5,993 nucleotides of DNA, taken from Thermoactinomycetaceae bacterium. Its GTDB lineage: Bacteria > Bacillota > Bacilli > Thermoactinomycetales > Thermoactinomycetaceae. Position numbers and translations under genes: made by a program. The notes beneath the pieces were generated by a model. That model did not search any database. It had not been told where the DNA came from and was given only the letters and a program-made list of their open reading frames with translations. Location: NCBI GenBank assembly GCA_025449475.1, contig JANWJM010000145.1, positions 1-5,993 of the forward strand. Direction: 5' to 3'. Each line of letters starts with the position of its first letter. Within the stretch, counting starts at the first letter, position 1. Shown in pieces: positions 1 to 5,993 of the stretch.

Positions 1-86
1 TATTTTTTTCACGCCTTATCCATTTATGCGTAAAAGTATCTCTTTCGCCTCTCGAATTTTTTCTTTGTGTTTTAATATTTCCGGGC

Positions 87-119
87 AAAAAAAAAGGCCT
101 CCCTTTTGGGGAGGCCTTT
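87..119 (-). terminator. Rho-independent terminator of the porin gene
   Basis: A perfect 11-bp inverted repeat (93-103 with 109-119, AAAGGCCTCCC and its complement) encloses a 5-base loop. On the minus strand it is followed directly by a run of nine T (complement of 87-95). It starts 28 bases beyond the porin stop codon. The GC-rich stem followed by a U-tract is the classic intrinsic terminator layout. The plus-strand reading lacks a comparable T-run, so it should act mainly on leftward transcription. Confidence 0.93.
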
Positions 120-147
120 CGCTTTAGCCAGCGTTTCTAACTTTAGA

Positions 148-1497
148 TTAGAACGCGTAGATTGCTGCAAGCTCGATCATGTATGAACGATGTTTGCCAC
201 CAACACTAGCTGAACACTGATGCACTCTTTGGAAGATTGCATTGAATGTCAAGTTGTCTGTTAGAGCATACAAACCGTTGAACTCGTAACCTTTGTAGTT
301 AGCAAAGCCACCGGATCTGATTCTGTACATTGAGATCGCTCTTGGGTTATCACGGCCAATTCCTGATACATCAGATTCAGGAATAGCTTGTGCATTTACC
401 CACTGGTAGCTTGCATCAAACGCCCAGTCGTTTTGTTTCTTCACTTCACCCATTCTAAAGCCTGCATACCAAGCATTAGCATTTTTATGGTGATGTGTTA
501 CATGGGTGCTGACAGCTGCATGGTTATGAAGGTAAGCACCATAGATTTGGCTCTTGTAGTGCAAGAGATCTGGGCTTAAGTTATAAGCAAGCAACCATTG
601 CGAAATGTTGTATCTGTTACCATGTGGATGGTGGTGATTCAATCTGTTTACGCCATTCTTATTCCAGTGGATGAAGGAGTATTTAAAGTCTACGCCTTCG
701 TCTGCTAGGTTAAGGAAGTCAAGTTCGCCAACCCATCCGAAGTGGTTTACTGTGTAGTCAATTACAAAGCCAGCAACTTTTGCTTGGATATCAGCGATAC
801 CTTCGAAGCTGTTCGCATACTTCAGTGTGATACCATCATAGATGTTGTGGAATTCTACTTTTGAATCGAACACGTCGATCAAACGGCGTCTTCCAATTTC
901 AACATCAAAGCGTGATGTACCCATTTCAAGTACTGTGTAACCCATATACGCTTTGCGAAGAGCGATGTTACTGAGTTTACCGCTACCCCACATTACGTTC
1001 TTGAACTTATGACGCTCATGTTTGTCAAGGCTGTCAACTTGTACACGATTCTCGCGAATACCAGCTGGGTTGTCAAATTGAAGCTGGATTTTCGCCCATG
1101 AACGATCAGCACGATAGTCAAATATCAAATTCGCTTCGATATTGAATTCGTTTCTTGAAATTGGCTCATGGAATGTCCCTTTTGTCATTTCACCTGGATA
1201 GAACAAACGGCTTGTTTTTTTACCGCGCTGTCTCTTTCCATGTGTAGTTGCGTGCATGTAGTCCCACTCTGTGCGAACGTCACCACTCAACATCATAGCG
1301 CCACCTTTTTCTTGAAGCGAAACTTGTCCTTTCGACTTCACGAAATCGGTAAGAGCTCTGAGATCTGTCTCACGCTCTTCCTTTGTAGTGGAATAGTCGT
1401 TGGGGATTTCTTGCCCCCCAAGACCTATTGCCTGCATGGAAGCTGTGTAGCTACATGCAGCCAAAGCGCATGGCAACAAATATTTCCAAAATTTCAT
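148..1497 (-). CDS. Outer-membrane beta-barrel porin-like protein, histidine-rich loops
   Basis: Predicted 449-aa outer-membrane protein, likely a general or specific porin; substrate unknown. Residues 1-23 look like a Sec signal peptide (MKFWK, then a short hydrophobic stretch, ending SMQA). Residues about 30-65 are charged and probably helical, and lie in the periplasm. From LSGDVRTEWDY (70-80) onward, alternating amphipathic strands fill the rest. I count 16 by eye, and the last ends in a C-terminal Phe (ELAAIYAF), the usual BamA recognition signature. Histidine clusters occur at 82-86, 288-292 (HHHPH) and 324-337 (HNH, HVTHHH). The mature part has one Cys (428), unlike the cysteine-rich classical chlamydial MOMP. 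An in-frame ATG lies 23 codons further upstream, but the ATG at 1495-1497 has GGAG six bases before it and begins the signal peptide directly. LAAC at 12-15 resembles a lipobox, but the hydrophobic stretch before it is short. The family resembles porins of environmental chlamydiae as remembered; no exact family name is assigned. Confidence 0.82.
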   Translation of the reverse strand: MKFWKYLLPCALAACSYTASMQAIGLGGQEIPNDYSTTKEERETDLRALTDFVKSKGQVSLQEKGGAMMLSGDVRTEWDYMHATTHGKRQRGKKTSRLFYPGEMTKGTFHEPISRNEFNIEANLIFDYRADRSWAKIQLQFDNPAGIRENRVQVDSLDKHERHKFKNVMWGSGKLSNIALRKAYMGYTVLEMGTSRFDVEIGRRRLIDVFDSKVEFHNIYDGITLKYANSFEGIADIQAKVAGFVIDYTVNHFGWVGELDFLNLADEGVDFKYSFIHWNKNGVNRLNHHHPHGNRYNISQWLLAYNLSPDLLHYKSQIYGAYLHNHAAVSTHVTHHHKNANAWYAGFRMGEVKKQNDWAFDASYQWVNAQAIPESDVSGIGRDNPRAISMYRIRSGGFANYKGYEFNGLYALTDNLTFNAIFQRVHQCSASVGGKHRSYMIELAAIYAF

Positions 1498-1503
1498 GTT
1501 TTT

Positions 1504-1507
1504 CTCC
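1504..1507 (-). promoter_or_regulatory. Shine-Dalgarno site of the porin gene
   Basis: On the minus strand GGAG lies six bases before the ATG at 1495-1497. This decides the start in favour of the methionine that opens the signal peptide. The ATGs at 1507-1509 and 1564-1566 would put extra charged residues in front of the signal sequence, and the first of these overlaps the Shine-Dalgarno site itself. Confidence 0.8.
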
Positions 1508-1606
1508 ATTTTTTCTTGTTTTCCTAACTTTACTCGCCTTGGGCCTATAAACCTCTGTACAGCCATCTCATCAAAAGTTCGAGACTTTATCTGTAATAAA
1601 GCTATG

Positions 1607-1635
1607 TGTATAGAGGCAATTTGATTTTTTGTAAA
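1607..1635 (-). promoter_or_regulatory. Sigma70-type promoter for the porin gene
   Basis: On the minus strand TTTACA (1630-1635, five of six matches to the -35 consensus) is separated by exactly 17 bases from TATACA (1607-1612, four of six matches to the -10 consensus). Transcription would start near 1600 and give a leader of about 100 bases before the ATG at 1497. The spacing and position are good, but the assignment rests on pattern only. Confidence 0.55.
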
Positions 1636-1691
1636 CTCAAATCCCTATACATTTCTTTAAACAATACAAACTTAACCACTTTCGTCTTTCT

Positions 1692-1868
1692 TCAAAGGTC
1701 CCAAAAGGTCCAACACACATGAACTTTTGTCTTGCGAGGCTCCAGAATTTCCTAAACCTCGTCTGCACTCATTTTGCAATCGCCTTTTTCAGATCTTTCA
1801 ACAAATGTAATTTCTGGCGAAAGCAAATTTTCAATAAAGATCTCCGTACTATCAGATTTACTTTTTTT
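1692..1868 (-). pseudogene. Possible decayed coding remnant with in-frame TAG
   Basis: One minus-strand frame reads as protein-like sequence without an ATG near its start. It includes LLSPEITFVERSEKGD, is broken by a TAG at 1752-1754, and continues in the same frame as EILEPRKTKVHVCWTFWDL to a TGA at 1692-1694. The composition (charged residues mixed with hydrophobics) looks coding rather than random. The frame differs from that of the 983-aa gene upstream. No start codon with a Shine-Dalgarno site is evident, and the stretch is short enough to be chance. I do not recognise the family. Confidence 0.25.
1694..1711. repeat. Direct repeat AAAGGTCC, 10-bp period
   Basis: AAAGGTCC occurs at 1694-1701 and again at 1704-1711, one helical turn apart. 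It lies about 60 bases upstream of the porin -35 element. A helically phased pair at this distance could bind an activator, but it also falls at the end of the possible coding remnant, where it encodes WTFWDL, so its role is uncertain. Confidence 0.35.
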
Positions 1869-1870
1869 AA

Positions 1871-1909
1871 AGCAAACAAAAAATATTAATTATTTTAATA
1901 TTTTTTGCT
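1871..1909 (-). terminator. AT-only hairpin just after the 983-aa gene, possible weak terminator
   Basis: A perfect 12-bp inverted repeat made only of A and T (1878-1889 with 1895-1906) has a 5-base loop, and AGC/GCT flank it (1871-1873 and 1907-1909). It starts about four bases after the TGA of the 983-aa gene. On the minus strand it is followed by T-rich sequence (TTTGTTTGCTTT) rather than a clean U-run, and the stem has no GC pairs. It could mark the transcript end or protect the 3' end, but it is weaker than the terminator at 87-119. Confidence 0.4.
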
Positions 1910-1912
1910 GAA

Positions 1913-4864
1913 TCACCCCACATAGTCATGAGGACGCGAAAAAATTCCCCACTTGGGATCGCGTCTTGCTCCATTGAGCCACATTTTCCAATGACTTACT
2001 GGCCTGCCTTGCACACCTAAACTATCAACGCTCCAGAATTCAAGTTCTTGCGTAACAGGACTTACCACAAAAGCAAAATAGTCTTTCACCCAGTTTGTGT
2101 CGGCAAAAATTGTTGGGTAAGGCAATACAAGATTTGCTCGGCGGAGTTCCTCAACAATAACTCTTCGCATATTTGTGGGGCATCTTGTTGATCCGATTAC
2201 AAGAGCCGCGTATGCATTCGCAATTTCTATTAGCTGTTTTGAAGAGATGTAGTTTTGCTCCCCACTCTTCCAAAACTGTTCGAGTAAAATTTGGACGCGC
2301 CCGATACGTGATCTATCATTTGCAAAGATGCGCGCTAAATTCTCCTGTAGCTTCATTTTTGCCGTATCTACTTGCGTAAAGGGCAATAATGAATAGAGAA
2401 CCTCTGTTATTACATCTTCAGAAAGGATCGTGCCATGCGGAATTCTTAACCCTCTATCCGAATGACAAGCATTCACAATATAATCAAAAAAATTCCCGAC
2501 CGATAAGCGGTAAGGCGGGTGCTCGAATACTTGCAAAAAGCGTGGGCGAAAATCTAAAGGCACATAACGCAAAAGCTCTTTTATGATGTCGTGGGCCATT
2601 TCTTCTTCGATATACAGGCCTTTCAAGAAGTTTTGAGTCGGCTCGATAAGCTCATGTTTAATCCACGAGTAAGTGTACATCTCACTTAGCCATCCATCTC
2701 GAAACTGAGGAAAGCCAGGTTTTAATAAAAAGGCATGCGTGGGAGAATGAATCAGCATGGACTTTGCAGGATTTTCAAGATAGGGCCTTGTCACTTTCTC
2801 AGGAAGATGTTTTAAAGTGTCGAGCAAAAATGCAAAAAGCTCTGTTTCATTTTCTACCCAGCGCGTAACCTCAAACGGTTTTTCGTCACTTTTGTAATAA
2901 GCACTTACTAAAGTGCTCATGGAGCCCCCAGAGGTATACACCCAGGGTTTTTTTTCTACTTTATCAAGGTTTTGCAGCGGTTTTGCTATCAGGGGCGCGC
3001 CATGAGCACGCGCCATACGATAGAACGCTGACTCTAAAAATGCATCACTTCTCACATGGGTTACAAGTTGGGTAATGATAAGGCTAAAGTCGCCTTCTAC
3101 TCCTTTGATTTGTGGGGCAGATGAAAACTCTTGTTCTGTAATCGTAAAAAAGGAAACTAAAGCCTCTACAAATTCTTGAACGGAAGAAATATGCGTCCAC
3201 ATTGAGGGGTTCGTTCGCCCATGTTGAAAAATGAGCCTAAATCCCGCAGGACTATCATCAAAGGGATTCGAAGAAATATCGTGGATTTCGGCATCGTAGA
3301 CTTCTTGAAAATAATCGCGAAACTTTTTGTCATACTCTGAAATCAAAAATTCATTAAGGGAAGCTATTTTTTTGGCTTTGTCATAAGCTATTTGCCTTTG
3401 CTGTTCGATATTATACAAATCCGCTTGCCTTGATCGATATTCGACCTTCATCCACTCGATTTCTTTTTCAGTACTTGCCGAGCGCGCACGAGCATCCAAA
3501 TACTGCATCTGCAAGGCGATCTGTTCATACTCTTCTTCTTTTTCTTTAAGGTAGCTATTTGCTTGCTCAATTTTTAGAGAAATAATTCTATAAATGCACT
3601 CTCCAATACCTCCTGGGTCATCATAATTAATGCCTAAGCTTGCATATAAATTAAAGCGAGCAAAATCCAATTTGATCTCAGAAAAGGAGGCGAGGGTAAA
3701 TTCCCAAGATTTAAGGAGCGCACAATCGGCAAGCGTTTTGAAAGCGGTTTTGGCAATCTCGATATCTTTTAAGAAATTGACACAAGGATCACCTTTGGTT
3801 TTTGCATTTTTTGATGTGCGTGGTACGTGGAGCATAAGTCCGCTTGCAATCATGCTTTTAGGACGATTGAGATATTCATCAACATCTTTTTGGCGTATCC
3901 CATGGTGCTGCAAGAGCAGCACACGAAGAATCTCTTCAGCTGTCGTGATAATGAAGGGGCCGGCTTCGGAAAATTGGCTCAAAGCTTCCTTTAAGAGCTT
4001 GTGAAGCTTGTGCACTTTTTCTTTCGAGCTTTCAGCTTTTTCAAAAACTTGTACCGCCTCAAGTGCTGCAATAAGGCCAGGCGACATCCATATTTTGGAT
4101 TCATTCGCTTCAAGCTCTCTTTGTAAAACGATTGGTTTTTTAAGGTCACCATTGCCCCAAGTGGAGCTCATTGGAACCGTGTATTCTACTCCGCCAAACG
4201 TTCGCCTCATGCGCCCCGTGTTCATCATTTCGTCTAGGTCATGGAGGAAAAGATGGGGCTGTTCGTGATGAATGATAATAGCGGGGGCGGTTGCAAAACA
4301 AGAGCCTAAACTTTGTCTTAAGGTAGTGAGCCAAGCGGCAAGACACGCACGCCTCACATGAACATCGCTAACGAGGGTCCCTACTGGAATCATCAATGTG
4401 TCTCTAATCACTTCTTCCGCAAGCCTATTTGTAAGGGGGCGGCTCATATGTTTTATAATTCGGGAAAGCTCTTTTTCTTTCACTAAAAGATCTAACACTT
4501 CCACAATGTGCTCATCTCGGACTGCATCAGGCTCACAACCCGGCGCAAGTGAATACAGATTTGCTTTGATGCGCTCAGAGAGCTTCTTTGCAAGCTCAAA
4601 ATCAATTTCTCCATCTTCACGAACGAGATGCGTGGCAATGAGTCTTGCTTTCAAAACATTCCGAACAGAACAGCTCTCTTGAATTTGAGTTTTATCTAGG
4701 CTTTTCGAAAGTTCGTCAAATTCTTCAAGCGCAATATCGAGAATATTTTCATCCGGGTGTAAATCACGACGAGCAAGCAAACTACATATCCTCGAGTAGA
4801 AATGAGGGGCGACAGATGAGACTTCTGCTTCTTTAAAGAGCGCATCAAAAGGTTGCAAAGCCAC
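1913..4864 (-). CDS. Large conserved-looking protein of unknown function with a papain-like nucleophile motif
   Basis: 983 aa, no signal peptide or evident membrane segment, so probably cytosolic or secreted by a non-Sec route. I do not recognise the family. Residues about 1-180 are helical and charged. At 184-192 the sequence QSLGSCFAT resembles the catalytic-Cys segment of papain-fold peptidases (Gln, then Gly-Ser-Cys-aromatic-Ala), followed by a helix and HDLDEMM, much as SEQELVDC follows in papain. C189 would be the nucleophile. Possible partners are H710 in SPTHAFLL and D922/N924 in FADTNW, which precedes a beta-hairpin-like C-terminus (AFVVSP, LEFWSVDS). Residues about 428-520 form a strongly charged coiled coil. 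The start is GTG at 4862-4864, with AGGAA four bases upstream. The gene is divergent from thrS and ends in TGA next to an AT hairpin. Function as a cysteine peptidase or host-directed protein is inference only. Confidence 0.85.
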   Translation of the reverse strand: MALQPFDALFKEAEVSSVAPHFYSRICSLLARRDLHPDENILDIALEEFDELSKSLDKTQIQESCSVRNVLKARLIATHLVREDGEIDFELAKKLSERIKANLYSLAPGCEPDAVRDEHIVEVLDLLVKEKELSRIIKHMSRPLTNRLAEEVIRDTLMIPVGTLVSDVHVRRACLAAWLTTLRQSLGSCFATAPAIIIHHEQPHLFLHDLDEMMNTGRMRRTFGGVEYTVPMSSTWGNGDLKKPIVLQRELEANESKIWMSPGLIAALEAVQVFEKAESSKEKVHKLHKLLKEALSQFSEAGPFIITTAEEILRVLLLQHHGIRQKDVDEYLNRPKSMIASGLMLHVPRTSKNAKTKGDPCVNFLKDIEIAKTAFKTLADCALLKSWEFTLASFSEIKLDFARFNLYASLGINYDDPGGIGECIYRIISLKIEQANSYLKEKEEEYEQIALQMQYLDARARSASTEKEIEWMKVEYRSRQADLYNIEQQRQIAYDKAKKIASLNEFLISEYDKKFRDYFQEVYDAEIHDISSNPFDDSPAGFRLIFQHGRTNPSMWTHISSVQEFVEALVSFFTITEQEFSSAPQIKGVEGDFSLIITQLVTHVRSDAFLESAFYRMARAHGAPLIAKPLQNLDKVEKKPWVYTSGGSMSTLVSAYYKSDEKPFEVTRWVENETELFAFLLDTLKHLPEKVTRPYLENPAKSMLIHSPTHAFLLKPGFPQFRDGWLSEMYTYSWIKHELIEPTQNFLKGLYIEEEMAHDIIKELLRYVPLDFRPRFLQVFEHPPYRLSVGNFFDYIVNACHSDRGLRIPHGTILSEDVITEVLYSLLPFTQVDTAKMKLQENLARIFANDRSRIGRVQILLEQFWKSGEQNYISSKQLIEIANAYAALVIGSTRCPTNMRRVIVEELRRANLVLPYPTIFADTNWVKDYFAFVVSPVTQELEFWSVDSLGVQGRPVSHWKMWLNGARRDPKWGIFSRPHDYVG

Positions 4865-4868
4865 GGAC

Positions 4869-4873
4869 TTCCT
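4869..4873 (-). promoter_or_regulatory. Shine-Dalgarno site supporting a GTG start of the 983-aa gene
   Basis: On the minus strand AGGAA lies four bases before the GTG at 4862-4864. The frame has no ATG near this point that would serve better, so the non-ATG start is chosen. Confidence 0.7.
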
Positions 4874-4893
4874 ATATTATGTTTTAAACCCTC

Positions 4894-4905
4894 ATTAAGC
4901 TTAAT
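4894..4905. repeat. 12-bp perfect palindrome in the divergent intergenic region
   Basis: ATTAAGCTTAAT is a perfect palindrome about 30 bases upstream of the GTG start of the 983-aa gene, within its probable leader. It could be a dimeric regulator site, but in AT-rich DNA a match of this length may be chance. Confidence 0.3.
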
Positions 4906-4938
4906 TATCGTGATTTTAGCTAGTCAAAAATTAAAAAA

Positions 4939-4967
4939 ATTATAATTAAGTCTATCTCTTATGGGAA
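4939..4967 (-). promoter_or_regulatory. Candidate sigma70-type promoter for the 983-aa gene
   Basis: On the minus strand a perfect -10 TATAAT (4939-4944) is preceded, 17 bases away, by TTCCCA (4962-4967, four of six -35 matches). Transcription would start near 4932 and give a leader of about 67 bases. The -10 lies in the palindrome ATTATAAT (4939-4946), so TATAAT can also be read on the plus strand, although I find no good plus-strand -35. Confidence 0.45.
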
Positions 4968-4989
4968 TCTATCAATATTTCATTTTAAT

Positions 4990-5019
4990 TGGGCATAAAC
5001 TATCCCGATACGATACACT
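4990..5019 (+). promoter_or_regulatory. Weak candidate promoter for thrS
   Basis: TGGGCA (4990-4995) and TACACT (5014-5019) are each four of six consensus matches with an 18-base spacer, about 40 bases before the thrS start. This is the best placed candidate in the 191-base divergent region, but it is weak. No T-box or other leader structure is visible. Confidence 0.25.
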
Positions 5020-5043
5020 GCTAAAAATTGCGATTTTGAATCT

Positions 5044-5047
5044 AGGA
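5044..5047 (+). promoter_or_regulatory. Shine-Dalgarno site of thrS
   Basis: AGGA lies eight bases before the ATG at 5056-5058. It supports that start, which also begins directly at the TGS domain as expected for ThrRS. Confidence 0.75.
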
Positions 5048-5055
5048 AAAGAACA

Positions 5056-5993
5056 ATGCGCGTAAAATATTTCGATGCCAAAAATGCGATCTCGGAAGCG
5101 GAGCTTCCTGAAGGCGCAAAAATTTATGAGCTTGCAGATAAGCTCAACCTTCGAGCGCCTCACCAAGCGGTCGCCTGTGATATCAATGGAGCTCGATCCG
5201 ATCTTTCTTCCCCTTTGAAGGAAAATGATCTTATCCGCTTTTATTCTTTTGATGAACCAGAGGGCAAAGAGGTCTTTTGGCACACCTCCGCACATGTACT
5301 CGCACAAGCTATTTTACGCAAATTTCCAAAAGCAAAGCCCACAATTGGCCCTCCAATTGATGCCGGCTTCTACTACGACTTTGCCGATCTTACGATTTCA
5401 GAAGATGATTTAAAAGATATCGAAGAGGAAATGCAAAAAATTTGCGAAGAAAACTATCGCTCAGAGCGCGTGGTGTTTTCCTCAAAGGATGAAGCGTTGA
5501 AAGCTTTCGCTGATAACCGCTACAAAATAGAATTGATTGAAGGCTTTGCGAATGAGGGCTCGCTTCTTACCGGCTATCGCCAAGGAGAGTTCTTTGATTT
5601 ATGTCGTGGCCCGCACCTTACAAGTCTTGGCAAAATCAAAGCGATTAAAGTGCTAAAAACTTCTGGTGCTTACTGGAGGGCCGATGCTAAAAATGCGATG
5701 CTCACTCGCATCTATGGTATTTCTTTCCCGGATAGAAAACTACTCAAAGAGTACCTCCATAAGCTGGAAGAGGCCAAAAAGCGCGACCACAAAATCCTAG
5801 GCCCAAAACTCGACCTCTTTACGCTTCATGAAGAAGCCCCTGGTATTCCATTCATGCACCCTAAAGGCATGATTATCTGGAACAGGCTCATTGAGTACTG
5901 GAGAAAATGTCATGAAAGAGCTGGATACGTCGAAATCAAGACACCCACTTTGCTTGTAAAAGAGCTCTGGGAAAAATCTGGCCACTGGCAAAA
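5056..5993 (+). CDS. thrS: Threonyl-tRNA synthetase, N-terminal half (cut by window end)
   Basis: ThrRS is a class II cytosolic aminoacyl-tRNA synthetase that activates threonine with ATP and charges tRNA-Thr. The window shows 312 codons of an expected total near 640. Residues 1 to about 64 are the TGS domain. Next comes the editing domain (about 70-225), with HTSAH (H76, H80) and CRGPH (C183, H187), the conserved HxxxH and CxxxH pairs that form the editing site removing mischarged serine. Residues about 235-312 are the linker helix (LEEAKKRDHKILG) and the start of the catalytic core, with PGIPFMHPKG and the motif 1 region (RLIEYWRK to GYVEIKTPTL). Motifs 2 and 3, the zinc ligands and the anticodon-binding domain lie beyond the window. 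No residue expected in the visible part appears missing. The fragment is close to chlamydial ThrRS as remembered. It is divergent from the 983-aa gene. Confidence 0.98.
   Translation, partial: MRVKYFDAKNAISEAELPEGAKIYELADKLNLRAPHQAVACDINGARSDLSSPLKENDLIRFYSFDEPEGKEVFWHTSAHVLAQAILRKFPKAKPTIGPPIDAGFYYDFADLTISEDDLKDIEEEMQKICEENYRSERVVFSSKDEALKAFADNRYKIELIEGFANEGSLLTGYRQGEFFDLCRGPHLTSLGKIKAIKVLKTSGAYWRADAKNAMLTRIYGISFPDRKLLKEYLHKLEEAKKRDHKILGPKLDLFTLHEEAPGIPFMHPKGMIIWNRLIEYWRKCHERAGYVEIKTPTLLVKELWEKSGHWQ

Larger units (their letters stand above)
1498..1912. other. 415-base intergenic region between the 983-aa gene and the porin gene
   Basis: No intact gene is visible. Reading leftward from the end of the 983-aa gene, the region holds an AT-only hairpin (1871-1909), a possible coding remnant interrupted by TAG (about 1868 to 1692), a 10-bp-phased direct repeat (1694-1711), a sigma70-like promoter (1607-1635) and a porin leader of roughly 100 bases ending at the Shine-Dalgarno site. 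The size and the independent promoter argue that the porin is not in an operon with the upstream gene. Confidence 0.75.

Noticed and set aside
16..84. Minus-strand stretch reading as an amphipathic helix (EILKHKEKIREAKEILL) before a TAA
   Set aside because: It has no start codon, lies downstream of the porin terminator, and is only about 23 codons long, so it is likely chance. Nothing else in 1-86 supports a gene.
1454..1465. Lipobox-like LAAC in the porin signal sequence
   Set aside because: The hydrophobic stretch before it is too short for a typical lipoprotein signal, and a barrel ending in Phe fits Sec/SPI export better.
1495..1566. Longer porin start at the ATG at 1564-1566, adding 23 residues
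   Set aside because: The extension is basic and precedes the signal peptide, has no good Shine-Dalgarno site, and the internal ATG at 1495-1497 has GGAG at the right distance.
3630..4004. 124-codon plus-strand open frame and several shorter ones inside the 983-aa gene
   Set aside because: They are shadows of the long minus-strand gene, are Ser-rich as expected for antisense reading, and have no separate promoter or Shine-Dalgarno support.
4910..4930. Alternative promoter for the 983-aa gene using TTGACT on the minus strand
   Set aside because: TTGACT is a good -35, but the only good -10 (GATAAT) is about 12 bases away, too close for sigma70.
4920..5055. T-box or other tRNA-sensing leader before thrS
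   Set aside because: The region is short and AT-rich, with no T-box-like conserved core or terminator stem.
4972..5307. 111-codon minus-strand open frame overlapping the start of thrS
   Set aside because: It is antisense to the TGS and editing domains of a clearly real gene, has a non-protein-like composition, and would cross the thrS control region.
5797..5991. Minus-strand open frame at the right edge
   Set aside because: It is the antisense shadow of the thrS catalytic core.

Overview
The window most likely comes from a member of the Chlamydiae, probably a Parachlamydiales-type 'environmental' chlamydia rather than a Chlamydia species. Two things suggest this. The threonyl-tRNA synthetase fragment strongly resembles chlamydial ThrRS as I remember it, for example around DEPEGKEVFWHTSAHVLAQA and SISEDD-like segments. 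The porin-like protein has a short helical N-terminal region followed by a 'LSGDVRTEWDY' first strand, a layout I associate with the large outer-membrane protein families of amoeba-associated chlamydiae. Both points are from memory, not from a search. The DNA is moderately AT-rich, with AT-rich intergenic regions.

Layout from left to right: bases 1-86 hold no gene I can support. A strong intrinsic terminator on the minus strand (87-119) closes an outer-membrane beta-barrel gene on the minus strand (148-1497, 449 aa from the start chosen by its Shine-Dalgarno site). A 415-base intergenic stretch (1498-1912) carries a good sigma70-type promoter for the porin, a helically phased direct repeat, a possible decayed coding remnant with an in-frame TAG, and an AT-only hairpin. 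Next is a 983-aa minus-strand protein of unknown function (1913-4864, GTG start). It has a papain-like nucleophile motif near residue 189 and a long central coiled coil. A 191-base divergent intergenic region (4865-5055) separates it from thrS, which runs on the plus strand from 5056 and is cut by the window end after 312 codons.

The three genes do not form an obvious pathway. The porin and the 983-aa gene share a strand but are far apart with separate promoter candidates, and thrS is transcribed divergently as a housekeeping gene. I see no mobile element, CRISPR array, tRNA or rRNA. The most interesting items are the 983-aa protein as a possible cryptic cysteine peptidase or host-directed protein, and the porin, whose histidine clusters all fall on one predicted face of a 16-strand barrel.
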